Shown one piece after another: positions 1-8,634 of a DNA stretch of 64,000 bases. The DNA is from Verrucomicrobiota bacterium (GTDB lineage: Bacteria; Verrucomicrobiota; Verrucomicrobiia; Chthoniobacterales; SZAS-18), in the NCBI GenBank assembly GCA_025353105.1, contig JANXRG010000036.1:37596-101595 (forward strand). Reading direction: 5' to 3'. The stretch's first letter is position 1. Every line of letters begins with the position of its first letter. The notes below the pieces were generated by a model. That model searched no databases. It was not told the DNA's origin and was given only the letters and a program-made list of their open reading frames with translations. A program made the translations under genes and the position numbers.

Positions 1-145
1 AACCGCGCTCCTCCGGGCCGCCGTATCGTGCGGATGGCTCGATTGTTGTTTCGCCAGAAAACATTGAGGAGAGGTCAGCCGAGCCCGACTCCGCCCGCAG
101 GGGGGACGGTTCTGTCGGACCTTTCTTGCCTTCCTAAAAACAAAC

Positions 146-2023
146 ATGCTTCTCCGCTTCCGTGGCGGCGCAATCTCCTGCGCCCTTGCCGCTCTCGGTG
201 TGGTCGCCCTTGCGTCGACCGCCGTCCCCGCTGACGAACCGCTCGTCATCACCGCCACCCGCCTCGCGATTCCGGAATCGGAATCTCCGGCAGCCATCAC
301 CGTGATCGAAGTTTCGGATTTGGCGGAACGCCAGATCAATCGCGTGGCGGATGCTCTGCGCGAGGTGCCCGGGCTTGACGTCGTCCAGACGGGCGCGCCC
401 GGCCAGCTCACCAGCGTCTTTACGCGCGGCCTGAAGAGCGAACAGACGCAGGTGTTGATCGACGGCGTTCCGCTCAACCAGGGCCTCGCCGGGTTGTTCA
501 ATTTTGCCGACTTGAATACGACCGGCCTCGATCGCATCGAGGTGCAGCGCGGTCCACAATCCACGCTTTACGGTCCTCGCGCGCTGGGAGGGACGATTCA
601 ACTATTCACCCGGCGCGGTGAGGGGCCGTTCGCCGCGGCCGTCTCGTTTGACGGCGGGACCTTCGAATCGTTTCGCGAGCGCGCTTCCGGGTCGGGCTCG
701 GTGGGCGGGTTTGATTACCTCGTGGCGGCGTCGCGGCTCGATACCAACAATGCGCGCCCCAACAATGAATACCGCTCGAGCAATGCGATCGTGAGCCTGG
801 GCTGGTCGCCGTCTTCCTCGAAAACGCTCCGGTTCGGGCTGCTCGTGACCGCTTCGAATAACGACACCGGAAATCCAGGCCCGGTCACCTTTCCCAAGCC
901 GCGGGACAACCTGCTCACCAAGCAGTTTCTGATCGCGCCGAACGTCGCGTATGCACCGTTCGAATGCTGGAAACATCGGCTGGTAGTGAGCTACGATCGC
1001 GAAACCCAGACGAACGATCCAAACGATGACGGCTTTGTCGGGCCCACCAAGGCGTTCTTCCATCGCACCCAGATCGATTACCAGAACGACCTGGAGCTCG
1101 CCAAATGGCTGACGCTGACCGGCGGACTATTTTATGCGCGAAACGCCGCATCGCAGGATCGGCCGTTCTTCCCGCCATCGTTCGGTCCGGTGAAAATTTC
1201 GGATCGCACCAACGAGATCGCGGGGTTTGTCCAGGCGTCTCTGCGCCCGGTCACGAATCTGCTGGTCGTGATCGGCGGCCGCGTGGATTCCTTCAGCGAT
1301 TTCGGAACGATTGGCACAGGGCGATTGGCCGCAAGCTACCAGTTCAAGTCGACCGGCACGACGCTTCGTTCCAGCTACGCGACGGGTTTCTCGCCGCCGA
1401 CGATCCAGGACAAGATTTTCCGGCAGAACGTTGAGACCATCCTGGATCCCGAACGGAGCCGGGGATTCGACGTCGGCGTTGAGCAGGTGCTGTGGGGCAA
1501 GCGGTTGAAGTTTGGGATCAATTATTTTTACAACCGCCTCTCGAACGTGATCGGCTTCGACAACAACTTCAACACGTTCAACCTTGGCCGTGCCCGCACG
1601 CAGGGGGTCGAGGCGTTTGCGCGCTGGGAACCGGTCGACAAGCTCGTCCTGAGCGCGACTTACACCTATCTCGATGCCCGGCGCACGAGCAGTGCAGACA
1701 TCACGCAGCCCGACGGAGCGCGATTGCCGCGCCGGGCGCGCAACCAGTTCGCGGCCACGCTCAGTTATCAATGCCTGCGGGATCGACTGACCGCCGGCCT
1801 CGAGGGACGGGCCGTGAACGGGCGCGAGGAAATCAATTTCGGCGGCCCCAACAGCGACATTCCGGATTACGCGGTCGGCCGACTGTGGGCCAACTATCAG
1901 ATCAGCGCCCACGTCAAGATTACGGCGCGCGTTGAAAACCTGACAAATCGCTCTTACGAGGAGGTGCCGGGATTTCCGGCGCTGTCGCGCGGATTCTACG
2001 GCGGCTTCGAGTGGAAATTCTGA
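146..2023 (+). CDS. TonB-dependent outer-membrane receptor, BtuB-like
   Basis: Outer-membrane active-transport receptor of 625 residues. An N-terminal signal peptide (hydrophobic stretch about residues 9-28) is followed by a TonB-box-like segment (EPLVITATR, compare DTLVVTA in BtuB), a plug domain (about 35-155, with VLIDGVPLN and IEVQRGPQSTLYG), and a beta barrel ending in the aromatic terminus FEWKF typical of Omp85-inserted porins. The plug resembles the cobalamin receptor BtuB, so vitamin B12 or a similar cofactor is the most likely substrate, but siderophores cannot be excluded. No btuCDF or tonB genes are near. The start is the ATG at 146; no Shine-Dalgarno is visible. Confidence 0.88.
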   Translation: MLLRFRGGAISCALAALGVVALASTAVPADEPLVITATRLAIPESESPAAITVIEVSDLAERQINRVADALREVPGLDVVQTGAPGQLTSVFTRGLKSEQTQVLIDGVPLNQGLAGLFNFADLNTTGLDRIEVQRGPQSTLYGPRALGGTIQLFTRRGEGPFAAAVSFDGGTFESFRERASGSGSVGGFDYLVAASRLDTNNARPNNEYRSSNAIVSLGWSPSSSKTLRFGLLVTASNNDTGNPGPVTFPKPRDNLLTKQFLIAPNVAYAPFECWKHRLVVSYDRETQTNDPNDDGFVGPTKAFFHRTQIDYQNDLELAKWLTLTGGLFYARNAASQDRPFFPPSFGPVKISDRTNEIAGFVQASLRPVTNLLVVIGGRVDSFSDFGTIGTGRLAASYQFKSTGTTLRSSYATGFSPPTIQDKIFRQNVETILDPERSRGFDVGVEQVLWGKRLKFGINYFYNRLSNVIGFDNNFNTFNLGRARTQGVEAFARWEPVDKLVLSATYTYLDARRTSSADITQPDGARLPRRARNQFAATLSYQCLRDRLTAGLEGRAVNGREEINFGGPNSDIPDYAVGRLWANYQISAHVKITARVENLTNRSYEEVPGFPALSRGFYGGFEWKF

Positions 2024-2070
2024 CGCACCGGCGTTTGCCGCGGTTCCATCCGTCAGCGACATGCGTTTCG

Positions 2071-2652
2071 TTAGAACGGATCGCGCGTCGTCACGGATGA
2101 CGGTTCAGCTCTTTCGAAGAGGATGGTACCGCCGCGCAGCACGCGAATCCAGATGCCGCCGAGATCCGCCTTGAAGCGGGTGCGGCTCCCGTCCGGATAG
2201 AAATAAAATCCGCCGCGCTGGGTGCTGCGGGGCACATCGAAGGTGTCTGTCGTGAAGGAAAAGCTCTCGCCCACGCGCAACGTCTCGGGGTTGGCGCTCC
2301 CTTCCTTCCTCTTGATCTCGGGTTCCGAACCGGTTTCGCCGCGGGCCGCACCGGTCATGTAAAAGCGGTATTCGATCCTGGCTCCCACGACGTCGCCGGG
2401 GCCGTTATTCTTGATCGTAACGATGTAGGCCTGGGGCTCGGAAAAGACCGGGTTGTCCTCGGTTGCCAGGGTCGTCTTGACCTCGTAGACCTTCTTCTGG
2501 ATGGTCACTTCCAGATTCAATCGGGCTTGCGGGCCCGGGGTTGGGGTTGGGCTCGGGGCGGGCTGGCTTCCGGGTGCCACGAGTGGCGGCGGGGCCTGCC
2601 CGAAAGTGGCAGTGGCGATCAGGACGCTGGCGAAAAAGGCGGGGAGTTTCAT
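2071..2652 (-). CDS. secreted protein of unknown function with an Ig-like domain
   Basis: 193 residues with a clear signal peptide (MKLPAFFASVLIATATFGQA). A short Pro/Ser/Thr linker leads to a single globular domain rich in beta strands (about residues 45-185), with a NNGPGDVVGARIEYRFY segment like CARDB/Ig-like folds. I do not recognise a family with a known function. It lies 26 bp downstream of mqnD on the same strand and may be co-transcribed with it. It is likely periplasmic. The opposite-strand receptor gene ends 47 bp away, so the two units converge. Confidence 0.75.
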   Translation of the reverse strand: MKLPAFFASVLIATATFGQAPPPLVAPGSQPAPSPTPTPGPQARLNLEVTIQKKVYEVKTTLATEDNPVFSEPQAYIVTIKNNGPGDVVGARIEYRFYMTGAARGETGSEPEIKRKEGSANPETLRVGESFSFTTDTFDVPRSTQRGGFYFYPDGSRTRFKADLGGIWIRVLRGGTILFERAEPSSVTTRDPF

Positions 2653-2678
2653 GGCGGATACGGGGGAGTTCAGCAGTT

Positions 2679-3575
2679 TTAGCCGACGAATTCCAGCTCA
2701 ACTGGAGCAGGAATGAATCCCATCGCCGCGGCGCGGCCGAGGAATTCGCGGATCGCACGGCGTCCGGCAGCACCGTAATCGCGGGTGTAGTCGTTCACAT
2801 ACATCCCGATGAATTGGTCCGCGAGTGGCGTGTCCATGCCGCGGGCGAGTGGCATGGCATGCGCCACGCCCGCGGCGCGATGCTGCAGGCCGTACTCGAT
2901 GCTCTCGGCGAGAATCTCCGAGAGCTCCTGGCGCAGCGCCGGATCCAAGTCCTTGCGAATGACGTTACCGCCGAGCGGCAGGGGAAGTCCGGTCTCCGCT
3001 TTCCACCATTCGCCGAGGTCGACAATCTTGCCGAAGCCGTCGCGCTCGTACGTGAGCTGTCCCTCGTGAATGACCAGGCCCGCGTCCGCGTGACCCGACC
3101 GCACGGCGTCGAAGATCTCGTCGAACGGCACGACGACGAAATCAAATCCCTGGTCTCCGCAATAAATCTGCAGCGAGAGAAACGCGCTGGTCAGCTTGCC
3201 GGGAATGGCGACGCGCTTGCCCTTGAGCCAGGCGAGGATGGCCGCGCGGTCACCGGCTTTCACGCCCGGGGGCAGCGCGTCGGGCGATGATGATACGACC
3301 ACGGGGCCGTACCCATCGCCCATGCTCGCGCCACACGAGAGCAGCGCGTATTTGTCGAGCACGTACGCATACGCGTGAATTGAAATCGCGGAGATGTGCA
3401 ATTCGCCGCGCGTGGCGCGGTCGTTGAGCGTCTGGATATCCTGCAGGATGTGCTGGAACTTGTGCCCGCGCAGATTGATTTTCGCGGCGGCCATCGCGTA
3501 AAACATGAACGCATCATCCGGGTCGGGGGAGTGGCCGAGGGTGAATACCTCCGGGGTCGCGAGCGGGTTGGACAT
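2679..3575 (-). CDS. mqnD: 1,4-dihydroxy-6-naphthoate synthase (futalosine pathway)
   Basis: 298 residues with a type 2 periplasmic-binding-protein-like fold. MqnD cleaves cyclic dehypoxanthine futalosine to 1,4-dihydroxy-6-naphthoate in the alternative menaquinone route. Family marks visible are LGHSPDPDDAFMFYA near the N terminus, the PGKLTSAFLSLQIY block, and HADAGLVIHEGQLTY. MqnA is a paralogue but usually begins with an RIG.V.YLN-type motif, which is absent here. The start is ATG at 3575; the frame stays open upstream into the hisS antisense, but no homologous residues lie there. It is divergent from hisS. Cytoplasmic. It implies menaquinone respiration without the men genes. Confidence 0.88.
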   Translation of the reverse strand: MSNPLATPEVFTLGHSPDPDDAFMFYAMAAAKINLRGHKFQHILQDIQTLNDRATRGELHISAISIHAYAYVLDKYALLSCGASMGDGYGPVVVSSSPDALPPGVKAGDRAAILAWLKGKRVAIPGKLTSAFLSLQIYCGDQGFDFVVVPFDEIFDAVRSGHADAGLVIHEGQLTYERDGFGKIVDLGEWWKAETGLPLPLGGNVIRKDLDPALRQELSEILAESIEYGLQHRAAGVAHAMPLARGMDTPLADQFIGMYVNDYTRDYGAAGRRAIREFLGRAAAMGFIPAPVELEFVG

Positions 3576-3695
3576 CGCGGGAAGGTAGCGGCCGTCCGGC
3601 GCGGGGCAACTCTGCGCGGGGAAGTCGAAGGCTGACGCTCGACTCTTGCTTCCGGGCTCGCACTGGGGGCCATCCGCAGCTAAGCGTATTGGCCC

Positions 3696-4931
3696 ATGCA
3701 GACGCTTCCCGGATTTCGCGATTTCTACCCGGTCGATTTCGCCGCGCGCCGGTACATCTTCGAGGGTTGGCGCCGCGTCGCACGCTCGTACGGCTTCGTG
3801 GAATACGAGGGTCCCACGCTGGAAAGCGTCGACCTGTACCGCAAGAAAAGCGGCGGCGAGCTGGTCGGCCAGCTCTTCGATTTCACGGACAAGGGCAAGC
3901 GCGAGGTGGCGCTCCGGCCGGAGATGACACCCACCCTCGCGCGGATGGTGGCGGCGAAGGAGCGCGACTTCAAGAAGCCGATCAAGTGGTTCTCGATGGG
4001 TTCGTTTTATCGCTACGAGAAGCAGCAGGACGGCCGGCTGCGCGAGTTCGCCCAGCTGAACTGCGATCTGTTTGGCGACCACTCGGTCGCGGGTGAAGCC
4101 GAAATGATCGCGCTGGCGATTGATCTGTTCCGGACGTTTGGCCTGACCGAAAAGGACTTCTACGTGCGGATCAACGATCGCCGCGTCTGGGAGCATTTCC
4201 TGTCGGAGCGCGGCGTCACGACGGAGCGGTCGGAAGAATTTTTGCAGATTATCGACAAACTTGAGCGGGAGCGGGAGGAAGTGAATGTTGCAAAGCTCGC
4301 CACCTTCGGCATCGCGCTGCCGGAACTCCGCGAATTCCTGGCAAGGCCCGCGCCGATTCTGGAGTCGTTGGCCGTCGCGCTCGCCGACCGCGGCTTGCAG
4401 GACTTTGTCCGTTTTGACGCGACCATCGTTCGGGGCCTGGCCTATTACACCGGGGTCGTATTCGAGGTTTTCGCGACCGCGCACGGCCGCGCGCTCGCGG
4501 GCGGGGGCCGGTATGATGACCTGATCAAGACGCTCAGCGATGGGAGCGTGGATCTGCCCGCGCTGGGCTTCGCGGTGGGCGACGTCGTGCTCGAGAAGGT
4601 GTTGCGCGCCACGCCGCACGCGGCGGAGAAACTCGAGGCGGCAATCCGCGCGGACCACGCGCCGCAGGTGTTTGGCGTGATTGCGGACGAAACTCGCCGG
4701 GCCGAGGCGGTGAAGCTGTTTTCCGAGCTGCGCCGCGAAGGTCTGCGCGTGGATTATCCACTGGCAGCGATGAAGGTTGGCAAGCAGTTCCAGCTGGCCG
4801 AGCAGGCTGGGGCGCCCTTTGCGATCGTGGTGGGAGCCGAGTGGCCGCAGGTCAAGGTGAAGACACTGGCGACGCGGGAGGAACGGGTGGTGCCCGGCGA
4901 GAGCTCCGGACTTCTTTCGCTCGTTCGTTGA
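3696..4931 (+). CDS. hisS: histidyl-tRNA synthetase
   Basis: Class II aminoacyl-tRNA synthetase of 411 residues that charges tRNA-His. Visible marks: the N-terminal LPGFRDFYP, motif 2 region (FYRYEKQQDGRLREF), the histidine-specific RGLAYYTGVVFEVF, motif 3 region (LPALGFAVGDVVLEK), and a C-terminal anticodon-binding alpha/beta domain from about residue 320 (VFGVIADETRRAEAVKLF). Length is normal for the family. The start is ATG at 3696. The gene is monocistronic in appearance: it diverges from mqnD and is followed by a palindromic repeat element that may serve as its 3' end. Confidence 0.96.
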   Translation: MQTLPGFRDFYPVDFAARRYIFEGWRRVARSYGFVEYEGPTLESVDLYRKKSGGELVGQLFDFTDKGKREVALRPEMTPTLARMVAAKERDFKKPIKWFSMGSFYRYEKQQDGRLREFAQLNCDLFGDHSVAGEAEMIALAIDLFRTFGLTEKDFYVRINDRRVWEHFLSERGVTTERSEEFLQIIDKLEREREEVNVAKLATFGIALPELREFLARPAPILESLAVALADRGLQDFVRFDATIVRGLAYYTGVVFEVFATAHGRALAGGGRYDDLIKTLSDGSVDLPALGFAVGDVVLEKVLRATPHAAEKLEAAIRADHAPQVFGVIADETRRAEAVKLFSELRREGLRVDYPLAAMKVGKQFQLAEQAGAPFAIVVGAEWPQVKVKTLATREERVVPGESSGLLSLVR

Positions 4932-4975
4932 AGTAAAGACGTCTGTTGCAGCCGGCATCGCAGGCTGTCGGCGCC

Positions 4976-5125
4976 GGGAAACTCGAAGGTTCAAACTCGA
5001 AACTCGAAGTAAGCTCAAGGGCGGAAATATAAGAACGTTCGAAGCATCGCCCTTGGAACTTTCACCGCTTCGTTCATTTATTTGACGCTTTCTTTGAGTT
5101 TCGAGTTTTGAATTTCGAATTTCCC
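4976..5125. repeat. intergenic palindromic element, family I copy A
   Basis: A 150-bp element downstream of hisS. The outer arms of about 39 bp (4976-5014 and 5087-5125) are imperfect inverted copies built from the unit TCGAAACTCGAA and both ending in a GGGAAA/TTTCCC terminus. An inner 8-bp perfect stem (CAAGGGCG at 5016-5023, CGCCCTTG at 5048-5055) lies inside. The element is AT-richer than the surroundings and has no plausible ORF. Four more copies of the same design occur in the window at about 23.0, 32.0, 36.0 and 53.6 kb. Confidence 0.85.
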
Positions 5126-5191
5126 TCAGCCGGGCCGACTACAAGATGGACGGTGGAACGCGACCTCCGGGCGCGTTGGCGAGCGCTGGCA

Positions 5192-5304
5192 GGGACGGCT
5201 CGCCGAGCCGTCCCAAGCTGACGGTTGCGACGATGCTCACGGCGGTGGCGTCGTGTTCGGGCGAAAGCGCGGTCCGCAATACTTGGGACGTTTCGGCGAA
5301 ACGT
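5192..5304. repeat. two short perfect palindromes in a gene-free stretch
   Basis: Within the roughly 320 bases between element A and the next gene there are two hairpins: 5192-5214 (arms GGGACGGCTCG and CGAGCCGTCCC, one-base loop) and 5288-5304 (arms ACGTTTCG and CGAAACGT, one-base loop). Both are extended by similar flanks (GGGAC...). The rest of 5126-5447 has only short ORFs without family resemblance on either strand, so I call no gene there. Confidence 0.7.
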
Positions 5305-5447
5305 GCCTACCGCTTGCCGTCGTGCTCGGAGAGCCCGATCCACCTCCGCTCCATTCGATTTGAGGGTCCGGTTGAATGTGAGGTGACAGTTCCCGTTGTA
5401 TTCGGTCTCGCGAACAGCACGAAACGACGAGACGACAAACTTTGAGC

Positions 5448-5741
5448 CTAGCGACGCGGTGGCAGGTCATTTCCACACTGACGGCACTTTGTGGCGCCAG
5501 AGCCGACCGTGAGGCCGCATCTTATGCATCGCGGATCTACTCTGAAAAACCTCGCAATCAGGAAATAGACAGGAATGGCGACTAGGTTCATTCCACCTGG
5601 TATGAGAACGCCAAACATTGCCGCGGTACTTGAAATCACGATCCCCAAAATCGCTGATACCACGATCGATGCGGTAATGGCCCTTCGCCGTGCGCCGTCA
5701 GAAGCCTGGACGCGATCGGGAGATTTGGGGTCGTCTCCCAT
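5448..5741 (-). CDS. small membrane protein with C-terminal zinc ribbon
   Basis: 97 residues. Two hydrophobic segments (about residues 22-44 and 48-66) are followed by a short four-cysteine zinc ribbon, CIRCG...CRQCG, near the C terminus, which is probably cytoplasmic. Such membrane/zinc-ribbon proteins are common but uncharacterised. The start is ATG at 5741. It is divergent from aspS with about 50 bp between the starts. Function unknown. Confidence 0.6.
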   Translation of the reverse strand: MGDDPKSPDRVQASDGARRRAITASIVVSAILGIVISSTAAMFGVLIPGGMNLVAIPVYFLIARFFRVDPRCIRCGLTVGSGATKCRQCGNDLPPRR

Positions 5742-5791
5742 AACTTAACGCTGGCGAAACGGGTAGCACGGGATAGCTTTCGCGCCCCTTT

Positions 5792-7582
5792 ATGTCAGCC
5801 TACCGATCGCATCTCTGTCATCAGCTCCGGCCCGAGGACGCCGGCCAGTCCGTCACGCTCGCCGGCTGGGTGGGTTCACGGCGCGACCACGGCGGCGTCA
5901 TCTTCATCGACTTGCGCGATCGCGAGGGCATCACCCAGGTCGTTTTCCGACCCGAGGAACACGCGGAAATCGCCAAGGCGTCGCATGCGTTGCGCAGCGA
6001 GGACGTCATCATGATCGCCGGCCGCGTGGAAAAGCGCAGCGAGGCGACCGTGAACCCGAATCTCGCCACCGGCGGCGTCGAAGTCGTGGCCACGTCCCTG
6101 ACCGTGTTGAACAAGAGCGAGGTGCCGCCGTTCCCGCTCGATGATCCGGCGGTTCACGAGGACCTGCGGTTGCAGTATCGCTACCTCGACCTGCGCACGC
6201 CGCACATGCACAAGAATCTTCGCCTGCGCCACCGCGTCACGAAGGCAACGCGCGATTATTTTGACGAACAGGGTTTCCTTGAGATCGAAACCCCGATTTT
6301 ATCGAACCCGACCCCGGAGGGCGCGCGTGATTTCCTCGTGCCGTCGCGGATGCAGGCGGGTTCGTTCTACGCGTTGCCGCAGGCGCCGCAGCAGTACAAG
6401 CAGTTGCTGCAGGTTGGCGGACTCGAGAAATATTTTCAAATCGCGCGCTGCTTCCGCGATGAAGACCTCCGCGCGGATCGCCAGCCGGAGTTCACGCAGA
6501 TCGACGTCGAGGCGTCGTTCGTGGATGACACCGACATCCAGACGCTGACCGAGGGACTGTTGAAGCGGATCTTCAAGGAAGCGCGCGCGGTCGAAATCCC
6601 GACGCCGTTTCCGCGCCTGACGTATCGCGATGCGATGGATCGGTTTGGGTCGGACAAGCCCGACCTGCGTTTCGCGATGGAGCTGGTGGACTTGACCGAT
6701 ATTTTTCTTGAGTCGCAGTTCAAGGTGTTCCGCTCAATCGTTGATTCGAAGGGCGTCATTCGAGCCTTGAATGCGAAGGGCGCCGCCGCGCTGTTGTCGA
6801 AGGAGCAGCTTAAGAAATGGGAGGAGTGGGTGAAGACGGAGTTCGGGGCCAAGGGTCTCGCCTACATCAAATGGTCGGCGGGCGGCGAGTGGGAGTCGCC
6901 GATCGTGAAATTTTTCAGTGAAGCGGAGAAGCAGGCACTGGCGGAGCGGCTGCAGTTTGCCGAAGGCGACGTGCTGTTCTTCGGCGCGGCGAACTGGCAT
7001 AACGCGTGCGAGGTGCTGGGCCGCGTGCGCCTGCGGTGCGCGGACTTGCTTGGACTGATCAACGCCGCGGGCGACGTGCTCAATTTTCTTTGGGTGGTGG
7101 ATTTTCCGCTGCTGCAGTTTGCGCCGGAGGAGAACAAGTGGGTGGCGGTGCATCATCCGTTCACGCGACCCAAGGTGGAAGACGTGTCCCTGCTGGAACG
7201 AGGTGAGTACGATCCGGTGCGAGCCGTGGCGTATGACGTGGTGCTCAACGGGGTGGAACTCGGCGGCGGCAGCATCCGCATCCACGAGCGAGAGCTGCAG
7301 GCGAAGATGTTCGAGGCGCTCGGCATCGGGCCCGGGGAGCAGCAGCACAAGTTCGGGCACATTCTCAAGGCGTTCAGCTTTGGCGCGCCACCGCACGGCG
7401 GCATCGCGCTCGGGCTCGACCGTCTCGTCATGCTCATCGCCGGCGCGGAAAGCATCCGTGAGGTGATTGCATTTCCGAAGAATAATCGCGGCGCGGATTT
7501 GATGAGCCATTCGCCGAGCGAGGTGGAGCCAAAGCAGTGGCGCGAGCTGCATTTGCAGCCGCAGGTCATCGTGAAGAAATGA
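5792..7582 (+). CDS. aspS: aspartyl-tRNA synthetase, probably non-discriminating (Asp/Asn)
   Basis: 596-residue bacterial-type class II synthetase. It has an N-terminal OB-fold anticodon domain (1-105), catalytic core with motif 2 (FQIARCFRDEDLRADRQPEF), a GAD insertion domain (about 290-430) and motif 3 (GIALGLDRLVML). The anticodon domain reads RRDHGGVIFID with His at residue 33; that His is associated with non-discriminating AspRS enzymes that also charge tRNA-Asn, whereas discriminating enzymes such as E. coli have Leu. If so, the organism should make Asn-tRNA with GatCAB. Start ATG 5792, no Shine-Dalgarno. Confidence 0.96.
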   Translation: MSAYRSHLCHQLRPEDAGQSVTLAGWVGSRRDHGGVIFIDLRDREGITQVVFRPEEHAEIAKASHALRSEDVIMIAGRVEKRSEATVNPNLATGGVEVVATSLTVLNKSEVPPFPLDDPAVHEDLRLQYRYLDLRTPHMHKNLRLRHRVTKATRDYFDEQGFLEIETPILSNPTPEGARDFLVPSRMQAGSFYALPQAPQQYKQLLQVGGLEKYFQIARCFRDEDLRADRQPEFTQIDVEASFVDDTDIQTLTEGLLKRIFKEARAVEIPTPFPRLTYRDAMDRFGSDKPDLRFAMELVDLTDIFLESQFKVFRSIVDSKGVIRALNAKGAAALLSKEQLKKWEEWVKTEFGAKGLAYIKWSAGGEWESPIVKFFSEAEKQALAERLQFAEGDVLFFGAANWHNACEVLGRVRLRCADLLGLINAAGDVLNFLWVVDFPLLQFAPEENKWVAVHHPFTRPKVEDVSLLERGEYDPVRAVAYDVVLNGVELGGGSIRIHERELQAKMFEALGIGPGEQQHKFGHILKAFSFGAPPHGGIALGLDRLVMLIAGAESIREVIAFPKNNRGADLMSHSPSEVEPKQWRELHLQPQVIVKK

Positions 7583-7662
7583 TCGCGCGTCCGGCGCCCC
7601 GGAAGAGTACGGGGTGCGCGAACGTTCGCCGTGGTTCATCCTTCGGACTCGACTCGTTGGCC

Positions 7663-8466
7663 ATGCCCTCCCTCGTCCCGCTCAACCGACTCGCGCTGAT
7701 CGCCCTCGGCGCGGGGCTGCTGGGCGCGTCGGTCCAGCTGTCTCCCGCGCTGCATGGCCAGCGTCGCGGAGGAACCCGGCCGGAGGCGACGCCCGTGCCG
7801 ACGCCGGTCCCGGGGCCGGATGACCCGGTGACCCTCCCGTTTGGATTTTCGTGGGGCGACACACCGGAGATGATCAAGGCGGCGATGCCGCGCGTGAAGG
7901 CGAAGCTGAAGCAGGTGAAGCCACTCGGGGACCGCGGAGAAATCTGGGTGCTGGTGGGCGTGGAGGTTCCGGGTCTGCGCGAATCGCGAGCCATCTTCCA
8001 GGAGAAACAGCTCGTGGGGCTCGATCTCGAGTACGGCGCCCCCGACTGGCCCGTGGAGAAGTTTCGCAGTGCGATGGCAAATCTGCGCCGCAAGCTTGAG
8101 GCGGCCTTTGCCGGACCCGGCACACTCTTGAAACGTGGCCTGGTGGAGGGCACCGAGGAATCGGACGTGGAACAGATTCTCACCGGATACGAATGGCGGC
8201 GGTCGGATTCCATCGTGATGCTCGTGTATTTTTCGGCGGAGAAAAAGGATGTGGCAACGGCCGCGGAAGCGTTTCGATCGATGACGATTCGTTACCGTTA
8301 TCAACCGCCCGTGCCGGCCGGCTCCCCGGGTCCGGACGCAATCCGCGCGACACCAGCGCCATCAGCACCAGGTCGTGACCCGCTCCCAGTGCCGGAAGCG
8401 ACTCCGGAACAAGGTGGCGAGTCGACTCCTATTTTGCCCGAGCCGTCGCCGACACCGTCGCCGTAA
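7663..8466 (+). CDS. secreted protein of unknown function with Pro-rich ends
   Basis: 267 residues from the ATG at 7663. The open frame extends upstream into the aspS 3' end, but the hydrophobic signal sequence (LNRLALIALGAGLLGASVQL) sits directly after this ATG. A Pro-rich linker is followed by a compact domain (about 45-205) containing FGFSWGDTPEMIKAAMP and a repeated amphipathic helix region, then a long Pro/Ser/Thr tail. Likely exported. It follows aspS by 80 bp on the same strand. No family with a known activity is recognised. Confidence 0.72.
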   Translation: MPSLVPLNRLALIALGAGLLGASVQLSPALHGQRRGGTRPEATPVPTPVPGPDDPVTLPFGFSWGDTPEMIKAAMPRVKAKLKQVKPLGDRGEIWVLVGVEVPGLRESRAIFQEKQLVGLDLEYGAPDWPVEKFRSAMANLRRKLEAAFAGPGTLLKRGLVEGTEESDVEQILTGYEWRRSDSIVMLVYFSAEKKDVATAAEAFRSMTIRYRYQPPVPAGSPGPDAIRATPAPSAPGRDPLPVPEATPEQGGESTPILPEPSPTPSP

Positions 8467-8634
8467 CAGTGGAACGTGATCCGAGCGCGCTGGCGAAACG
8501 AATTGCAGCCCGAGCCCGCGGGCTGTCCAGCCCTTTGCCACCGGATTAGGGACAAGCCGATCCACCTGCGGTCACCGCGTTCGCCTTAACCCTTGATTGC
8601 AACGTGTGATCTTTGTGAATCAAGTTACCAAGAC

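Noticed and set aside
1..145. Possible tail of a cobalamin riboswitch ahead of the BtuB-like receptor
   Set aside because: A GCCCGACTCCGCC stretch at about 82-100 faintly recalls the B12 box, but the other conserved boxes are not found in the 145 visible bases and the region is cut by the window edge.
2679..5018. 779-codon open frame on the minus strand covering mqnD and antisense of hisS
   Set aside because: Only the last 298 codons have family character (MqnD); the rest is a high-GC shadow of hisS.
5146..5445. 99-codon plus-strand frame in the gap before the zinc-ribbon gene
   Set aside because: It runs through both short palindromes and has no recognisable domain, so it is unlikely to be a gene.
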